A stretch of DNA of 64,000 bases from Siphonodentalium dalli (Eukaryota > Mollusca > Scaphopoda > Gadilida > Siphonodentaliidae), in contig CP136061.1 of the NCBI GenBank assembly GCA_032622095.1, positions 232,500,944 through 232,564,943 of the forward strand, read 5' to 3'. Below, one piece after another: positions 12,102-24,312 of this stretch (its first letter is position 1; the number at the start of each line of letters is the position of its first letter). A program made the translations under genes and the position numbers. The notes under the pieces are model-generated. The model saw only the letters and a program-made list of their open reading frames with translations. It made no database searches and had not been told where the DNA came from.

Positions 12102-12364
12102 TCTATTATATATTTTGAAAGATCTGTGTGTGTGTGTGTGTGTGTATCTGTCTGTGTGTGTGTAATCGATGAACTCAAAAACGACCGACCCGATTTCGAT
12201 GAAACTTGGTATGTGGGGGTATTTTCGGGTCAGGAGTAACATGGGCCTATTGATTTTCAGATCCGATGTCAACTTTTCACGTGCCGAGGTCAAATCTGTT
12301 TTTACGCCGTTTTGCGCTAATATATTTCAGTTCGGTGCTCACAAATCGATTCGATATAGAGCGA
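12102..12364 (+). mobile_element. Helitron 5' fragment
   Basis: It begins A|TCTATTATATATTTTG and matches 13821-14083. It is truncated at the duplication breakpoint. Confidence 0.78.
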
Positions 12365-14083
12365 AAAAAAAAACCGGCATACCTTCCAGGGGGGGTGGCG
12401 TACAAAAGTTTTATCACACAGGGCCGGGGTGGTGGGTCCGAAGAGGCCCGAAAAAATGAGTTTGTGCAAATTTTTTTCTATTCACATTTTTGCCCTTGTT
12501 TTAAGTTGTTTTCAAATATATTCATTAATAATTGTGTTCTAAGGCAGGTTAAGACCTTTACAGACACTTACACTCTTATGACTAATGTGTAGGTTTTCTA
12601 CACAAAATCTGTAGCCCTGCTACACAACCATTATTCAATTTTGCTCTTAAACATATTTGTGTAGTATATGTGTAGTTTCATATTCGTACACAAATTGTGT
12701 AACAATTTGTACACATAAATGGGTAATTGTTTACACATTTATACACAACTGTGTGTATAAAATCAACACATATCCCTTACACATTTTGTGTAGGTTCTTA
12801 CACACACAGTTTGTAGAAAAGAAATGCAAGTTCAGTAGTCCGACCGGTGGGTATAGTATTAAAGATATATGCATATTTATATGTTAAAACTTTCATGGCG
12901 CATAGTGGTATGTAGTATTTTGTTCTGTACTGTGAGTTTTTGCTTTGAATGAACAAACCAGAGTCGAGGCGTGATTGCATAATATTAGTATTATTACAAC
13001 AATCATAACAAGAGTCTAAGGGCAGTAATCGCCATGAAAGTTTTAACAAATAAATCCTCATATACTATTAATACTAAACCCACAAATTGGAATTCTGAAC
13101 TTACGTCCTTGTCTACGATCGCTGTAGATTGTATTCCAAAAAATATACTCAAACAATATGGCCGTCACGTAGCAGGCTATGAAACTGAAGGCATCGCAAT
13201 GCGCATGTCTACGTTCTTACACAATTATGTGTAACAAAATATACACATTATGTGTAGAACGGCACTTGTCAATGTATTTGTATGTAAAACTACACATTGC
13301 TATGTGTATTAACCGGCTTTACACATTTGATGTGTAATCGTTTCTAGACATTAGTTATAAGAGTGTAGGAACAGGGTAGGTATAACTATAAGATATAAGT
13401 AATACAGGGGAGATCTTCCAAAAACATACCTATACCGGGCAGGGTGGGTGCATATCAGAGGCCTGAACAAAATTGTTTGTGCAAATTGTTTTCAACCCAC
13501 ATTATGGACATTGTTTTAAGTTGTTTTCACTAATAAATGTGTTCTAACATAGATTATGACCTTAACCAACACTTAAGAACATATGTAGGTATAAGATAAA
13601 GCTCTCTCTGGTGCCAATAAAAGTGATGACTGAATAGGAGTGCTGGTTTGCATTTCACCTCAAATTAATATTGAATAGTGCCTGATAGTGCTGGCATTTT
13701 CACTCTGGCATGTCTAATGACCAAATAATACTAGTGCTTCAGAGTGCTGGCTAACAAAATACCTCAAATAAAAAAATAAACATGCCAGCCTGTTTATTTG
13801 GCTCCAAAGAGTGATACTTATCTATTATATATTTTGAAAGATCTGTGTGTGTGTGTGTGTGTATCTGTCTGTGTGTGTGTAATCGATGAACTCAAAAACG
13901 ACCGACCCGATTTCGATGAAACTTGGTATGTGGGGGTATTTTCGGGTCAGGAGTAACATAGGCCTATTGATTTTCAGATCCGATGTCAACTTTTCACGTG
14001 CCGAGGTCAAATCTGTTTTTACGCCGTTTTGCGCTAATATATTTCAGTTCGGTGCTCACAAATCGATTCGATATAGAGCGAAT
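12365..14083. repeat. Tandem duplication 2, unit 2
   Basis: Near-identical to 10646-12364. Its right end continues into the rest of a complete Helitron (to 14492), which shows that unit 1 was cut within that Helitron. Confidence 0.88.
12571..13365. mobile_element. TA-target foldback MITE rich in TGTGTA motifs, copy 2
   Basis: 795-bp duplicate of 10852-11646 with a few substitutions, again flanked by TA (12569-12570 and 13366-13367). It arose by the tandem duplication, not by a new insertion. Confidence 0.82.
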
Positions 14084-14492
14084 AATAAATTGCCAGTCAT
14101 ATAATTTGCACGGTTAGAATCTGTGGCGCTTCATCTTTCCAATGATGTATCACACGCCTGTGTACGTTTAAAGTTTCTACCTTAATTATCGGGAAGAACG
14201 CAGGACCATGCTTCGCTCATCGAAAATCATTGCGTAAATATATTACGCCATCAACATATCGTGACGTGATCGCGTTAACTTTTAACCGGCCGATGTCGCG
14301 TTAACTCATCACCGGCCGAGGTATCCGCAAATGACATTGGGCTATATATCTCGTAAACGGGTGGAGCTATCGACTTGAAATTTGGTATGTGAATGTATCT
14401 TGCATGCGCAGACCAGATCTCGGAAACGGGTGGAGCAATCGACTTGACATTTGGTTTTTGAATAGCCCGGACGAAGTCGGGTCACCTTCTAG
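13821..14492 (+). mobile_element. Non-autonomous Helitron, 672-bp unit
   Basis: Complete: preceded by A, begins TCTATTATATATTTTG, contains a GT microsatellite and the CGATTTCGATGAAACTTGG motif, and ends with the CCCGGACGAAGTCGGG hairpin plus CACCTTCTAG. It shares ends with the 1.04-kb units but has a different middle. It is the first unit of the head-to-tail array to 24312. No Rep/helicase gene. Confidence 0.85.
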
Positions 14493-15534
14493 TCTATTAT
14501 ATATATTTGAAAGATCTGTGTGTGTGTGTGTGTGTATCTGTCTGTGTGTGTGTAATCGATGAACTCAAAAACGACCGACCCGATTTCGATGAAACTTAGT
14601 ACGTGGGGGTATTTTCGGCCGGGGGTTAACATAGGCCTATTGATTTGCCCGTGCGACGTGACCTTGACCTTCAAAACTCATATCTCGGGATCCGCAGTGC
14701 TATCACGCCGGATTTAGCACTGCGATGCAGGGGGGATAACTCTATATTCATACGTCGACGACCGTTAGCAATTTGCAGGCATGCAATTACGCATCGTGTA
14801 TTTTTCCCAAAATTATAACATTTACAATATATATTGTCAATTTGCAGGCTATTAAAAATCGTGCATCTATCCCAAAATATATCATTTATTACAATTTCTG
14901 ATATATAAATTTTGTTACAGCTAATATTCTTAGGTCTATTGTCGATAGATTTATTTTTTGTATATTCACACCACGCATAGGCTCAAGCTGTTTACATTTA
15001 CCCCGCGGGTCTGGAATCTCATCCAAGAATCCATTTAGCTGAAATGATACTTCGTTGTTGCGAAATGGAATCTACCGGTGGCCCCAAGCCGTCAATGTCA
15101 ACAACATCGAAATTGTTCAACTTTGACTGCGAGAAAATAATTAGTTAAAATTTACCACACAATGCTAATTTATCTTTACGTTGAAGCTTGATAATTAATG
15201 AGCGTGTGTACATGAGGCGCGTTTACATACTTTAGTGGAAATCAAATCGGGTAAAACTGGCGGATTTTTACGGACGAAATTTGATACATAAGGTATCTCG
15301 GTATCCGCTGGGCTGATTTCCCGGTATCCGCTTGCCCAATTTCCACCATTTTTGGGGTGTTGGTGTTGGAAAATTGCCAGACGGATTTTGACAAAATTTG
15401 ATACTTAGTGGACCATAGTGGTAATTGTTTCCAGGGAGTGTTTTGGACGGGTCAAATCGTGACCCCACCTGACCTTGACCATCAAAATGGTCAATTCAAT
15501 GTCAAAGCCCGGACGAAGTCGGGTCACCTTCTAG
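14493..15534 (+). mobile_element. Tandem Helitron unit 2 (1042 bp)
   Basis: It starts TCTATTATATATATTTG directly after the CTAG of the previous unit and ends with the same hairpin and CTAG. In order it holds: a GT microsatellite, the GATTTCGATGAAACTTGG motif, a tandem pair of blocks of about 70 bp each containing AATTTGCAGGC, an antisense exon-like block (15019-15126), the AATTAATGAGCG site that is interrupted in unit 4, and a GACCTTGACCTTCAAAATGG block. Non-autonomous. Confidence 0.88.
14950..15145 (-). other. Possible captured terminal exon in Helitron unit 2
   Basis: On the minus strand a branch-point-like TAACTAAT and pyrimidine-rich TATTTTCTCGCAG precede a 108-nt frame from 15126 down to a TGA at 15019-15021. 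The frame encodes 35 residues, starting SKLNNFDVVDIDGLG and ending SIISAKWILG. An AATAAA lies about 65 nt past the stop (14950-14955). This is the layout of an intron end, last coding exon and 3' UTR. Helitrons are known to capture gene pieces. I do not recognise the protein, and a 35-codon frame can occur by chance. Confidence 0.4.
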
Positions 15535-16578
15535 TCTATTATATATTTTTGAAAGATCTGTGTGTGTGTGTGTGTATCTGTCTGTGTGTGTGTGTGTAAT
15601 CGATGAACTCAAAAACGACCGACCCGATTTCGATGAAACTTGGTACGTGGGGGTATTTTCGGCCGGGGGTTAACATATGCCTATTGATTTGCCCGTGCGA
15701 CGTGACCTTGACCTTCAAAACTCATATCTCGGGATCCGCAGTGCTATCACGCCGGATTTAGCACTGCTATGCAGGGAGGATAACTCTATATTCATACGTC
15801 GACGAACGTTAGCAATTTGCAGGCATGCAATTACGCATCGTGTATTTTTCCCAAAATTATAACATTTACAATATATATTGTCAATTTGCAGGCTATTAAA
15901 AATCGTGCATCTATCCCAAAATATATCATTTATTACAATTTCTGATATATAAATTTTGTTACAGCTAATATTCTTAGGTCTATTGTCGATAGATTTATTT
16001 TTTGTATATTCACACCACGCATAGGCTCAAGCTGTTTACATTTACCCCGCGGGTCTGGAATCTCATCCAAGAATCCATTTAGCTGAAATGATACTTCGTT
16101 GTTGCGAAATGGAATCTACCGGTGGCCCCAAGCCGTCAATGTCAACAACATCGAAATTGTTCAACTTTGACTGCGAGAAAATAATTAGTTAAAATTTACC
16201 ACACAATGCTAATTTATCTTTACGTTGAAGCTTGATAATTAATGAGCGTGTGTATATGAGGCGCGTTTATATACTTTAGTGGAAATCAAATCGGGTAAAA
16301 CTGGCGGATTTTTACGGACGAAATTTGATACAAAGGGTATCTCGGTATCCGCTGGGCCGATTTCCCGGTATCCGCTTGCCCAATTTCCACCATTTTTGGG
16401 GTGTTGGTGTTGGAAAATTGCCAGACGGATTTTGACAAAATTTGATACTTAGTGGACCATAGTGGTAATTGTTTCCAGGGAGTGTTTTGGACGGGTCAAA
16501 TCGTGACCCCACCTGACCTTGACCTTCAAAATGGTCAATTCAATGTCAAAGCCCGGACGAAGTCGGGTCACCTTCTAG
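15535..16578 (+). mobile_element. Tandem Helitron unit 3 (1044 bp)
   Basis: Near-identical to unit 2, joined head to tail with no spacer. The exon-like block is at 16063-16170 on the minus strand with the frame intact. Confidence 0.88.
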
Positions 16579-17283
16579 TCTATTATATATTTTGAAAGAT
16601 CTGTGTGTGTGTGTGTGTATCTGTCTGTGTGTGTGTGTGTAATCGATGAACTCAAAAACGACCGACCCGATTTCGATGAAACTTGGTACGTGGGGGTATT
16701 TTCGGCCGGGGGTTAACATAGGCCTATTGATTTGCCCGTGCGACGTGACCTTGACCTTCAAAACTCATATCTCGGGATCCGCAGTGCTATCACGCCGGAT
16801 TTAGCACTGCGATGCAGGGAGGATAACTCTATATTCATACGTCGACGAACGTTAGCAATTTGCAGGCATGCAATTACGCATCGTGTATTTTTCCCAAAAT
16901 TATAACATTTACAATATATATTGTCAATTTGCAGGCTATTAAAAATCGTGCATCTATCCCAAAATATATCATTTATTACAATTTCTGATATATAAATTTT
17001 GTTACAGCTAATATTCTTAGGTCTATTGTCGATAGATTTATTTTTTGTATATTCACACCACGCATAGGCTCAAGCTGTTTACATTTACCCCGCGGGTCTG
17101 GAATCTCATCCAAGAATCCATTTAGCTGAAATGATACTTCGTTGTTGCGAAATGGAATCTACCGGTGGCCCCAAGCCGTCAATGTCAACAACATCGAAAT
17201 TGTTCAACTTTGACTGCGAGAAAATAATTAGTTAAAATTTACCACACAATGCTAATTTATCTTTACGTTGAAGCTTGATAATT

Positions 17284-20200
17284 CGCGACCTGATTTCCAT
17301 TCTGTCCTAAGTGCATTTTTTGTGTTTCCGAGTAAATCGATTTTTAAATTTCAAAGTTCTGGAAATTGGTTGTTATTAGACTTATGGTGGATATCCTGGT
17401 ATCTGCCGAGAAATCAGTATTCATTCTGCCAATAACCATCAACTTCGATAAGGAGATGCTCTTTCTTATATGATATTTCGACCAGATTCGGGAGGTGGGG
17501 TGCGATTTTTTGCATTTAGCACAATATGGACTCAGTCTTAGTAGAATTATTTTTTTTCGTGGGACACAATGGAAACGGAAATTTTTTCAGGACCGGTCTG
17601 TTCCAAGTGGTGATTATAAAAGAGATAATACGCACTTGGGACAACATGAAGAAATATTTAGTCTCAATTTACCGTATAACATGATAGAATTAGAGATTAC
17701 AATGTGAGCAGAGTCTGATATGTGCGCTCTTTGGAACAGTTAGCCAGCACATCGACATAGAAACAAGCATTTTGAATTGGTGTTGTATGGAAAGCATGCG
17801 ACTCTTGATGATATATTGCATACGTAATGTTGATATGGCTTCATGGAATGTACTCTTCGTTAATGTTACATTGCGAATTTGACGCGTATAATTATATTAG
17901 TCCAGGAGATATTGGTCGACATCTGCACCCCACCAGGACTCAACTTCACCCCACTAATTTTCTTTCGTAATGTCTCCTCTAATTTGTTTCGGTTGTTAAC
18001 AAGAAAAAAAGTGGCCGCAGAGACTCCAGACAAGATGGCGTCCATCGTGGCGGCCATTTTGTTTATATGCATCAGGTCTCTTTGATCGCCGTTATAGTAA
18101 AGATTATATAAAAAGCAGTCTTGTTTTCCGCTCGATTCGTTATGCTAATATACAACCCTCACAAATTAGCCAAAAGTCCGACACCAGAATGCAATATGGC
18201 GGCCAAGATGGCCGCCGAAATGTGAATATATGCTATTTTTCTTACATTTTACCACCTTTCGTTTGTCTCTATGGGAAAATATTGGCAACTTGGAGTGAAT
18301 TTATACATTTATCGTATAGAAGAGTCATTGACGAACACAATGAGATCATAATATACATTCATAGCGGGATAGTTTTGTCCAATAACAAGTTTCCCAAATG
18401 CCGGTATAATAGGTCAAAGCCGAACCAACACTAATAACGCGATGTAATGTTTCGAATCAATGAAAGTTATTGCTATAATAACAACACCCATGCATATATA
18501 TGTGCAGGAGATACTCGAGCTAGGATTTCTCTTATACCTGAGTTGTGGAATATTTATCCAAATCCAAGAGGGCTGCCAAAATGGCCACCAGAAATAGAAA
18601 AATCGCCAAAAATTGCTGATTTTAACATCAGTGAGCGTTATTGTCACGACAATTCCACACCTGTTAACTATTGTGAGTTGGGAACACTTAGGCGAAGTAC
18701 TTTCATTATACCATATCCAAATAAAAGTTCCCCAGATCTAAAATGGCGCCCACAATGGCGGAAAGATTTTGAAAAATCACCGAAATTCCCTCATATTCAC
18801 ATCATTGGGCATTATTTTCGAGACAACTGCACACATGCGGACAGTTGATTTGGAAATACTAAGGTGAAGTAATTACCTTGCATCTCATACAATAAATTGT
18901 TTTCCAAATCGATGATGGCGGCCAAAATGGAGACCGAAATTTGAAATCAAGCTCACATTCCTTTACTTTCTTACGATGGTCGTTATTGTTACGCGAATTC
19001 TGCCCACAATTACATGTTCATATGGAACATTGATATGAAGTATTCATTTGAGTTTGGCAAACTCTCACAGTCAAGATGGTGGCCAAACTGGCGGCCAGAA
19101 ATTGAAAAGAAGTCGATATTATCACATACTAATTTCAACTTTTTGTCATTATATCGATACGTATGGACGATACTGTACATACTATAGGCCATTTATTAGT
19201 TTCAACATAAGTCGTAGCCTTCTGGAAAGATGAAAACCCACAATTAATCATCGCGATGTGGCATTTCGAAATCCATTGCCCACCATAAGCGCCCATAATG
19301 GCCGTTTATGTGCGCCAAATAGCCATAGTATGGCCTCCAAAAATCAAAACAACAGTACCTGAGCTTATTCTGATTTGCCACATTCAGCATTATCTGCATG
19401 GACCAGTTTCCGTCTCTTCGTCAGATTAATCTATCTCTCTCACACCATCACAGTTTTCTACACTTCTTTTTAGAAAGGTCCCACTAATCGGAATATTTCA
19501 AACAATACATATGCCGGTGTCCAGCTCACGTGTTTGTCTCGAAAGTTGGGAATTCTTATCCTTATTCTTGGCGATCTTCATTCGTGGTATAGCTTATGGT
19601 ATAATTCAGATGCTACATATGGGATCTGGGCGTTATTTTGTGCGATAAACTAGAAAGGAATGTGGTCGATGCGTATACTAGCTTTCAGAAGGACCTCGCT
19701 ATCTGCGTATTTTCAGCTTTGGTGACCTAATGGGGATAAAACATATACACCTGGTGATCTTACCAAACAGCCACTTCTCAATATATGGATCATCAATTCA
19801 CATACTCATCTAATGCACTTACGTACCCTGACAACTTATGTATATGGCTTCGAATGTTGAAAGCCAGACATTTGACGGATGCCTTTCTGCTAAGGCGTAG
19901 AAGACCATAATGCATAACATACCCACACGTCTTGACCATGAACAAAAGAAAAATCTTGTTGCGTACAGAAATTGTCTCATCGAACAAATTCAAGCAGATA
20001 ATAACAATACGCACGGTGCTAGTTTGTGGGCATGTGTCATGATAGTGGAAATGAAATTGGACCATGACTGCACCGCCCTTCTTTGGGTATGTTTTAGATT
20101 CAGACATGATCTCATGTGTGGCTTTGCTTTCCATGTATGCTAAGACTGTTCCCATCCGTTTGGAAGCCGTTCACAATCAACTGGACCAGGCGTGTACCAC

Positions 20201-22913
20201 TGGCTACTACTATATAAGCCTCACCCAGACTGGGGTATAGTCTTAAAGACGATGCCTTTCATAGTTGGTTGATATGTCATACACACACTGGGTGGTGGTC
20301 GGTATGGTTCAAGAAAGTACAAATGCCATCAACACAAGGGTGAAATGTTCAACGCGAAGAACATCAAGAGGAATGTTACGTTGATGAGATCTTGCATTCA
20401 GTTCAACATACGTTGGGTACATCAAGTGATTTCTTGGCAACATCACCATTCCGACCATTTTACAATAGCCAATTTATTTCATTCCCACTACCATGGCGTA
20501 TGTCCACAAACTAACACCGCAAGTATTGTTCTTCTCTGCTGGGAGCTATTCGACGAGACGACTGCGGGACATCACACAGTTTCCTTAGGATCATGGTCAA
20601 GAAATGTGGGTAGTCGGTACATTATGGTCTTCTCCTTAGCAGATATACATCTATCCAAGGGAATGAGACAGCTAGCAACCTTCGAAACAATGCCGAAGTT
20701 GTCCACATATGCCAATGCGTTCGCTAAGTTTGTGAGTTGACGAACCATCTATTGAGAAGTGACTAGCTAATTTGTTCGCCAGGTGTACGTGTCGTTATCC
20801 ACATGGGGATATGAGACACATACATAGAGATGACATTATGCAAGCTTGTATACTCATCGACCATATGCCTTTCTAGTTCAAGATGACGCACAAATCCCAT
20901 ATTTAGCATATTTAAAATCGTAAGCTAGACACCTGAGAATGAATTTTTGAAACTTTATGATTAGAGGGACCCTTCTCCCAGGAGGTGTTGAATACTTTGT
21001 CGGTGTGAGCGACCCAGATTTACCAGACAAAGAAATGGAAGCTGGTCCAGATAATTATGGACGTGATGTGGCAAATCAGAATCTGTTATCAGGTAATTGT
21101 TCTAATATTACTGTTCGGCGCACCTACGGTTACGGCCATTATCGGTGCTAAGTGGAGAATGGATTTCGAAATGCCACATCGCGATATTAATGGTGGGTTT
21201 TCGACTTTCCAGAAAGATACGAGCCATTTTATGCATTTTGATACGTATTAAGTTAAACAAATAGATTGTTTATGTACAGTTTCGTCCACACATATCGATA
21301 TTATGACAAAAAGTTGAAATTAGTATGTGAAAATATCCATTTCTTTTCAATTTCTGGCCGCCAATTTAGCCGCCATCTTGACTGTGAGTATCAATTGCCA
21401 AACTCAAATGAATAATTCATATCAATATTCCATTTCAACATGTAATGGGGGTAGAAATCGCGAAACATTAACGCCCATCGTAAGAAAGTATAGGAAATTA
21501 AGGAATGTAGGCCTGTTTTAAAATTTCGGTGGCCATTTTGGCCGCCATGTTCGATTTGGAAATGTTTTCTTGTACCTCAGTATTTCCAACTCAACTGTAA
21601 GCATGGGTGGAGTTGTCTCGACAATAGTATCCAATGATGTGAGGGCATTTCGGTGCCATTGTGGCGCCATTTTGGAAACTTTTATTTGGATATGGTACAA
21701 TGACAGTTCTTCGTCTCAGTGTTCCCAATTCACAATAATAAGCAGGTGTGGAGTTGTCGTGACAATAACGCTCACTGATGTTAAAATCAGCTATTTTCGG
21801 CAATTTTTCTAATTCTGGTGGCCATTTTGGGTGAATATTCCTCAACTCAGGTATAAGAGGAATCATAGCTCGATTATCTCCTGCACATATATGCATGGGT
21901 GTTGTTATGATAGTAATAACTTTCATTGATTCGAAACATTACATCGCGTTATTAGCGTCGATTCGGCTTTGACCTATTATATCGGCATTTGGGAAAACGG
22001 GATATCGGACAAAAATATCCCACAATTAATATATATTATGATCCCATTGTGTTCGTCAATGATTCTTCTATACGATAAATGTATAAATTCACGCCAAGAT
22101 GCCAATATATTCCCATAGAGACAAACAAAAAGTGGTGAAATGTCAGAAAAATAGCATATTTTCACATTTCGGCGGCCATCTTGGTGTCGGACTTTTGGCT
22201 AATTTGTAAGGGTTATGTATTGGCATAACGAATCGAGCAGAAAACAAGACCGCATTTGATATAATCTTTACGATAACGGCGATCAAAGAGACCTGGTGCA
22301 TATCAAAAAATGGACGCCATGATGGACGCCATCTTGTCTGGAGTCTCTGTGGCCACTTTTTGTTCTTGTTAACAACCGAAAAAAATTAGAGGAGACATTA
22401 AGAAAGAAAATTAGTGGGGTGAAGTTGAGTCCTGGGGTGCAGAGGTCGACCAATATCTCCTCGACTACGTGTGTTTCTTTTCGCGGGAAAATTTTTCTCT
22501 GTTCGATCGCAACTTGAGTTGCAACCTGTTCGATGTGAGAGAATTTAGCAAAATATTTCAGTTCCATTCTGTAGTAAGTGACAGTTCGTAAAGCCGAACT
22601 GCACATAGAACAACATCGATCTGAATAATTATCTGTTGTATCTGAAACTCAAGATAGAATTCATCTTTGTTTTTAAAAGACAGGATATAACTGGCTTTAT
22701 AAGTATTTTTTAGTTATAGGACATAATGGTTCTAAGAAATAGTGTTTTTATGCAGAACGGACAGAAAAGAATAGCTAATATCGCCGCGAAAACAACAGAT
22801 ACCGCTTAGGGGACGGTACCGTTAGACGCGGAATTTGATGCCGATTCCAACGATACCCATACGGACGTTTCGTACCAGCATGTCACTTAGGACAGAATGG
22901 AAATCAGGTCGCG
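17284..22913. mobile_element. Giant foldback element, 5630 bp
   Basis: A perfect 30-bp terminal inverted repeat starting CGCGACCTGATTTCC lies at 17284-17313 and 22884-22913. AATT flanks both sides (17280-17283, 22914-22917), and intact neighbouring Helitron units give the empty site. From about 17895 inward, sequence on the left arm reappears reverse-complemented on the right. Examples: 17905-18060 matches about 22310-22460; 18190-18430 matches about 21960-22190; 19390-19420 matches about 21050-21085; 19870-19940 matches about 20590-20640. The centre lies near 20.2 kb. The arms consist of degenerate repeats of about 165-175 bp, each opening with an AAAATGGCGGCC-like block. I see no transposase; open frames such as 18447-18848 are readthrough of the repeats. 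The distal 0.5 kb of the two sides seem unrelated apart from the termini. Confidence 0.88.
18577..19250. repeat. Left-arm tandem repeats of the foldback (about 170 bp)
   Basis: Units start near 18577, 18740, 18917 and 19080 with variants of AAAATGGCGGCC, followed by a TTATTGT-ACGACAATTCCACAC-like block. The same units occur inverted at about 21120-21840. Confidence 0.7.
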
Positions 22914-23255
22914 AATTAATGAGCGTGTGTATATGAGGCGCGTTTACATACTTTAGTGGAAATCAAATCGGGTAAAACTGGCGGATTTTTACGGACGAAA
23001 TTTGATACATAGGGTATCTCGGTATCCGCTGGGCCGATTTCCCGGTATCCGCTTGCCCAATTTCCAACATTTTTGGGGTGTTGGTGTTGGAAAATTGCCA
23101 GACGGATTTTGACAAAATTTGATACTTAGTGGACCATAGTGGTAATTGTTTCCAGGGAGTGTTTTGGACGGGTCAAATCGTGACCCCACCTGACCTTGAC
23201 CTTCAAAATGGTCAATTCAATGTCAAAGCCCGGACGAAGTCGGGTCACCTTCTAG

Positions 23256-24312
23256 TCTATTATATATTTTTGAAAGATCTGTGATTCTGTGTGTGTGTGT
23301 GTGTGTGTATCTGTCTGTGTGTGTGTGTGTGTAATCGATGAACTCAAAAACGACCGACCCGATTTCGATGAAACTTGGTACGTGGGTGTATTTTCGGCCG
23401 GGGGTTAACATAGACCTATTTATTTGCCCGTGCGACGTGACCTTGACCTTCAAAACTCATATATCGGGATCCGCAGTGCTATCACGCCGGATTTAGCACT
23501 GCGATGCAGGGAGGATAACTCTATATCCATACGTCGACGAACGTTAGCAATTTGCAGGCATGCAATTACGCATCGTGTATTTTTCCCAAAATTATAACAT
23601 TTACAATATATATTGTCAATTTGCAGGCTATTAAAAATCGTGCATCTATCCCAAAATATATCATTTATTACAATTCCTGATATATAAATTTTGTTACAGC
23701 TAATATTCTTAGGTCCATTGTCGATAGATTTATTTTTTGTATATTCACACCACGCATAGGCTCAAGCTGTTTACATTTACCCCGCGGGTCTGGAATCTCA
23801 TCCAAGAATCCATTTAGCTGAAATGATACTTCGTTGTTGCGAAATGGAATCTACCGGTGGCCACAAGCCGTCAATGTCAACAACATCGAAATTGTTCAAC
23901 TTTGACTGCGAGAAAATAATTAGTTAAAATTTACCACACAATGCTAATTTATCTTTTATTGAAGCTTGATAATTAATGAGCGTGTGTATATGAGGCGCGT
24001 TTACATACTTTAGTGGAAATCAAATCGGGTAAAACTGGCGGATTTTTACGGACGAAATTTGATACATAGGGTATCTCGGTATCAGCTGGGCCGATTTCCC
24101 GGTATCCGCTTGCCCAATTTCCACCATTTTTGGGGTGTTGGTGTTGGAAAATTGCCAGACGGATTTTGACAAAATTTGATACTTAGTGGACCATAGTGGT
24201 AATTGTTTCCAGGGAGTGTTTTGGACGGGTCAAATCTTGACCCCACCTGACCTTGACCTTCAAAATGGTCAATTCAATGTCAAAGCCCGGACGAAGTCGG
24301 GTCACCTTCTAG
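23256..24312 (+). mobile_element. Tandem Helitron unit 5 (1057 bp), end of array
   Basis: Same structure as the other units. It ends in hairpin plus CTAG followed by T, the expected Helitron exit. The exon-like block is at 23798-23905 (minus strand) with one GGG-to-TGG codon change and no stop. The slightly greater length comes mainly from a longer GT microsatellite. Confidence 0.88.

Larger units (their letters stand above)
10646..12364. repeat. Tandem duplication 2, unit 1
   Basis: Repeats at 12365-14083 with an offset of 1719 bp (10938 aligns with 12657). The left edge is an A run followed by CCGGCATACCTTCC. The right edge is inside a Helitron at GATATAGAGCGAA. The unit holds a G-rich repeat, the 795-bp MITE, a diverged second copy of the G-rich repeat (11690-11870) and the start of a Helitron. 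Confidence 0.88.
16579..23255 (+). mobile_element. Tandem Helitron unit 4, split by a foldback element
   Basis: 16579-17283 and 22918-23255 together make 1043 bp, matching units 2 and 3 (1042 and 1044 bp). The unit is interrupted exactly at GATAATT|AATGAG by the 5.63-kb foldback at 17284-22913. The exon-like block is at 17106-17213 on the minus strand, frame intact. Confidence 0.9.

Noticed and set aside
18447-18848. 133-codon frame in the giant foldback, with a similar frame inverted at 21591-21926, as a transposase
   Set aside because: The similarity follows from the inverted repeat. The frame is internally repetitive every 55-58 residues, as expected of the DNA repeat, and shows no catalytic motif.
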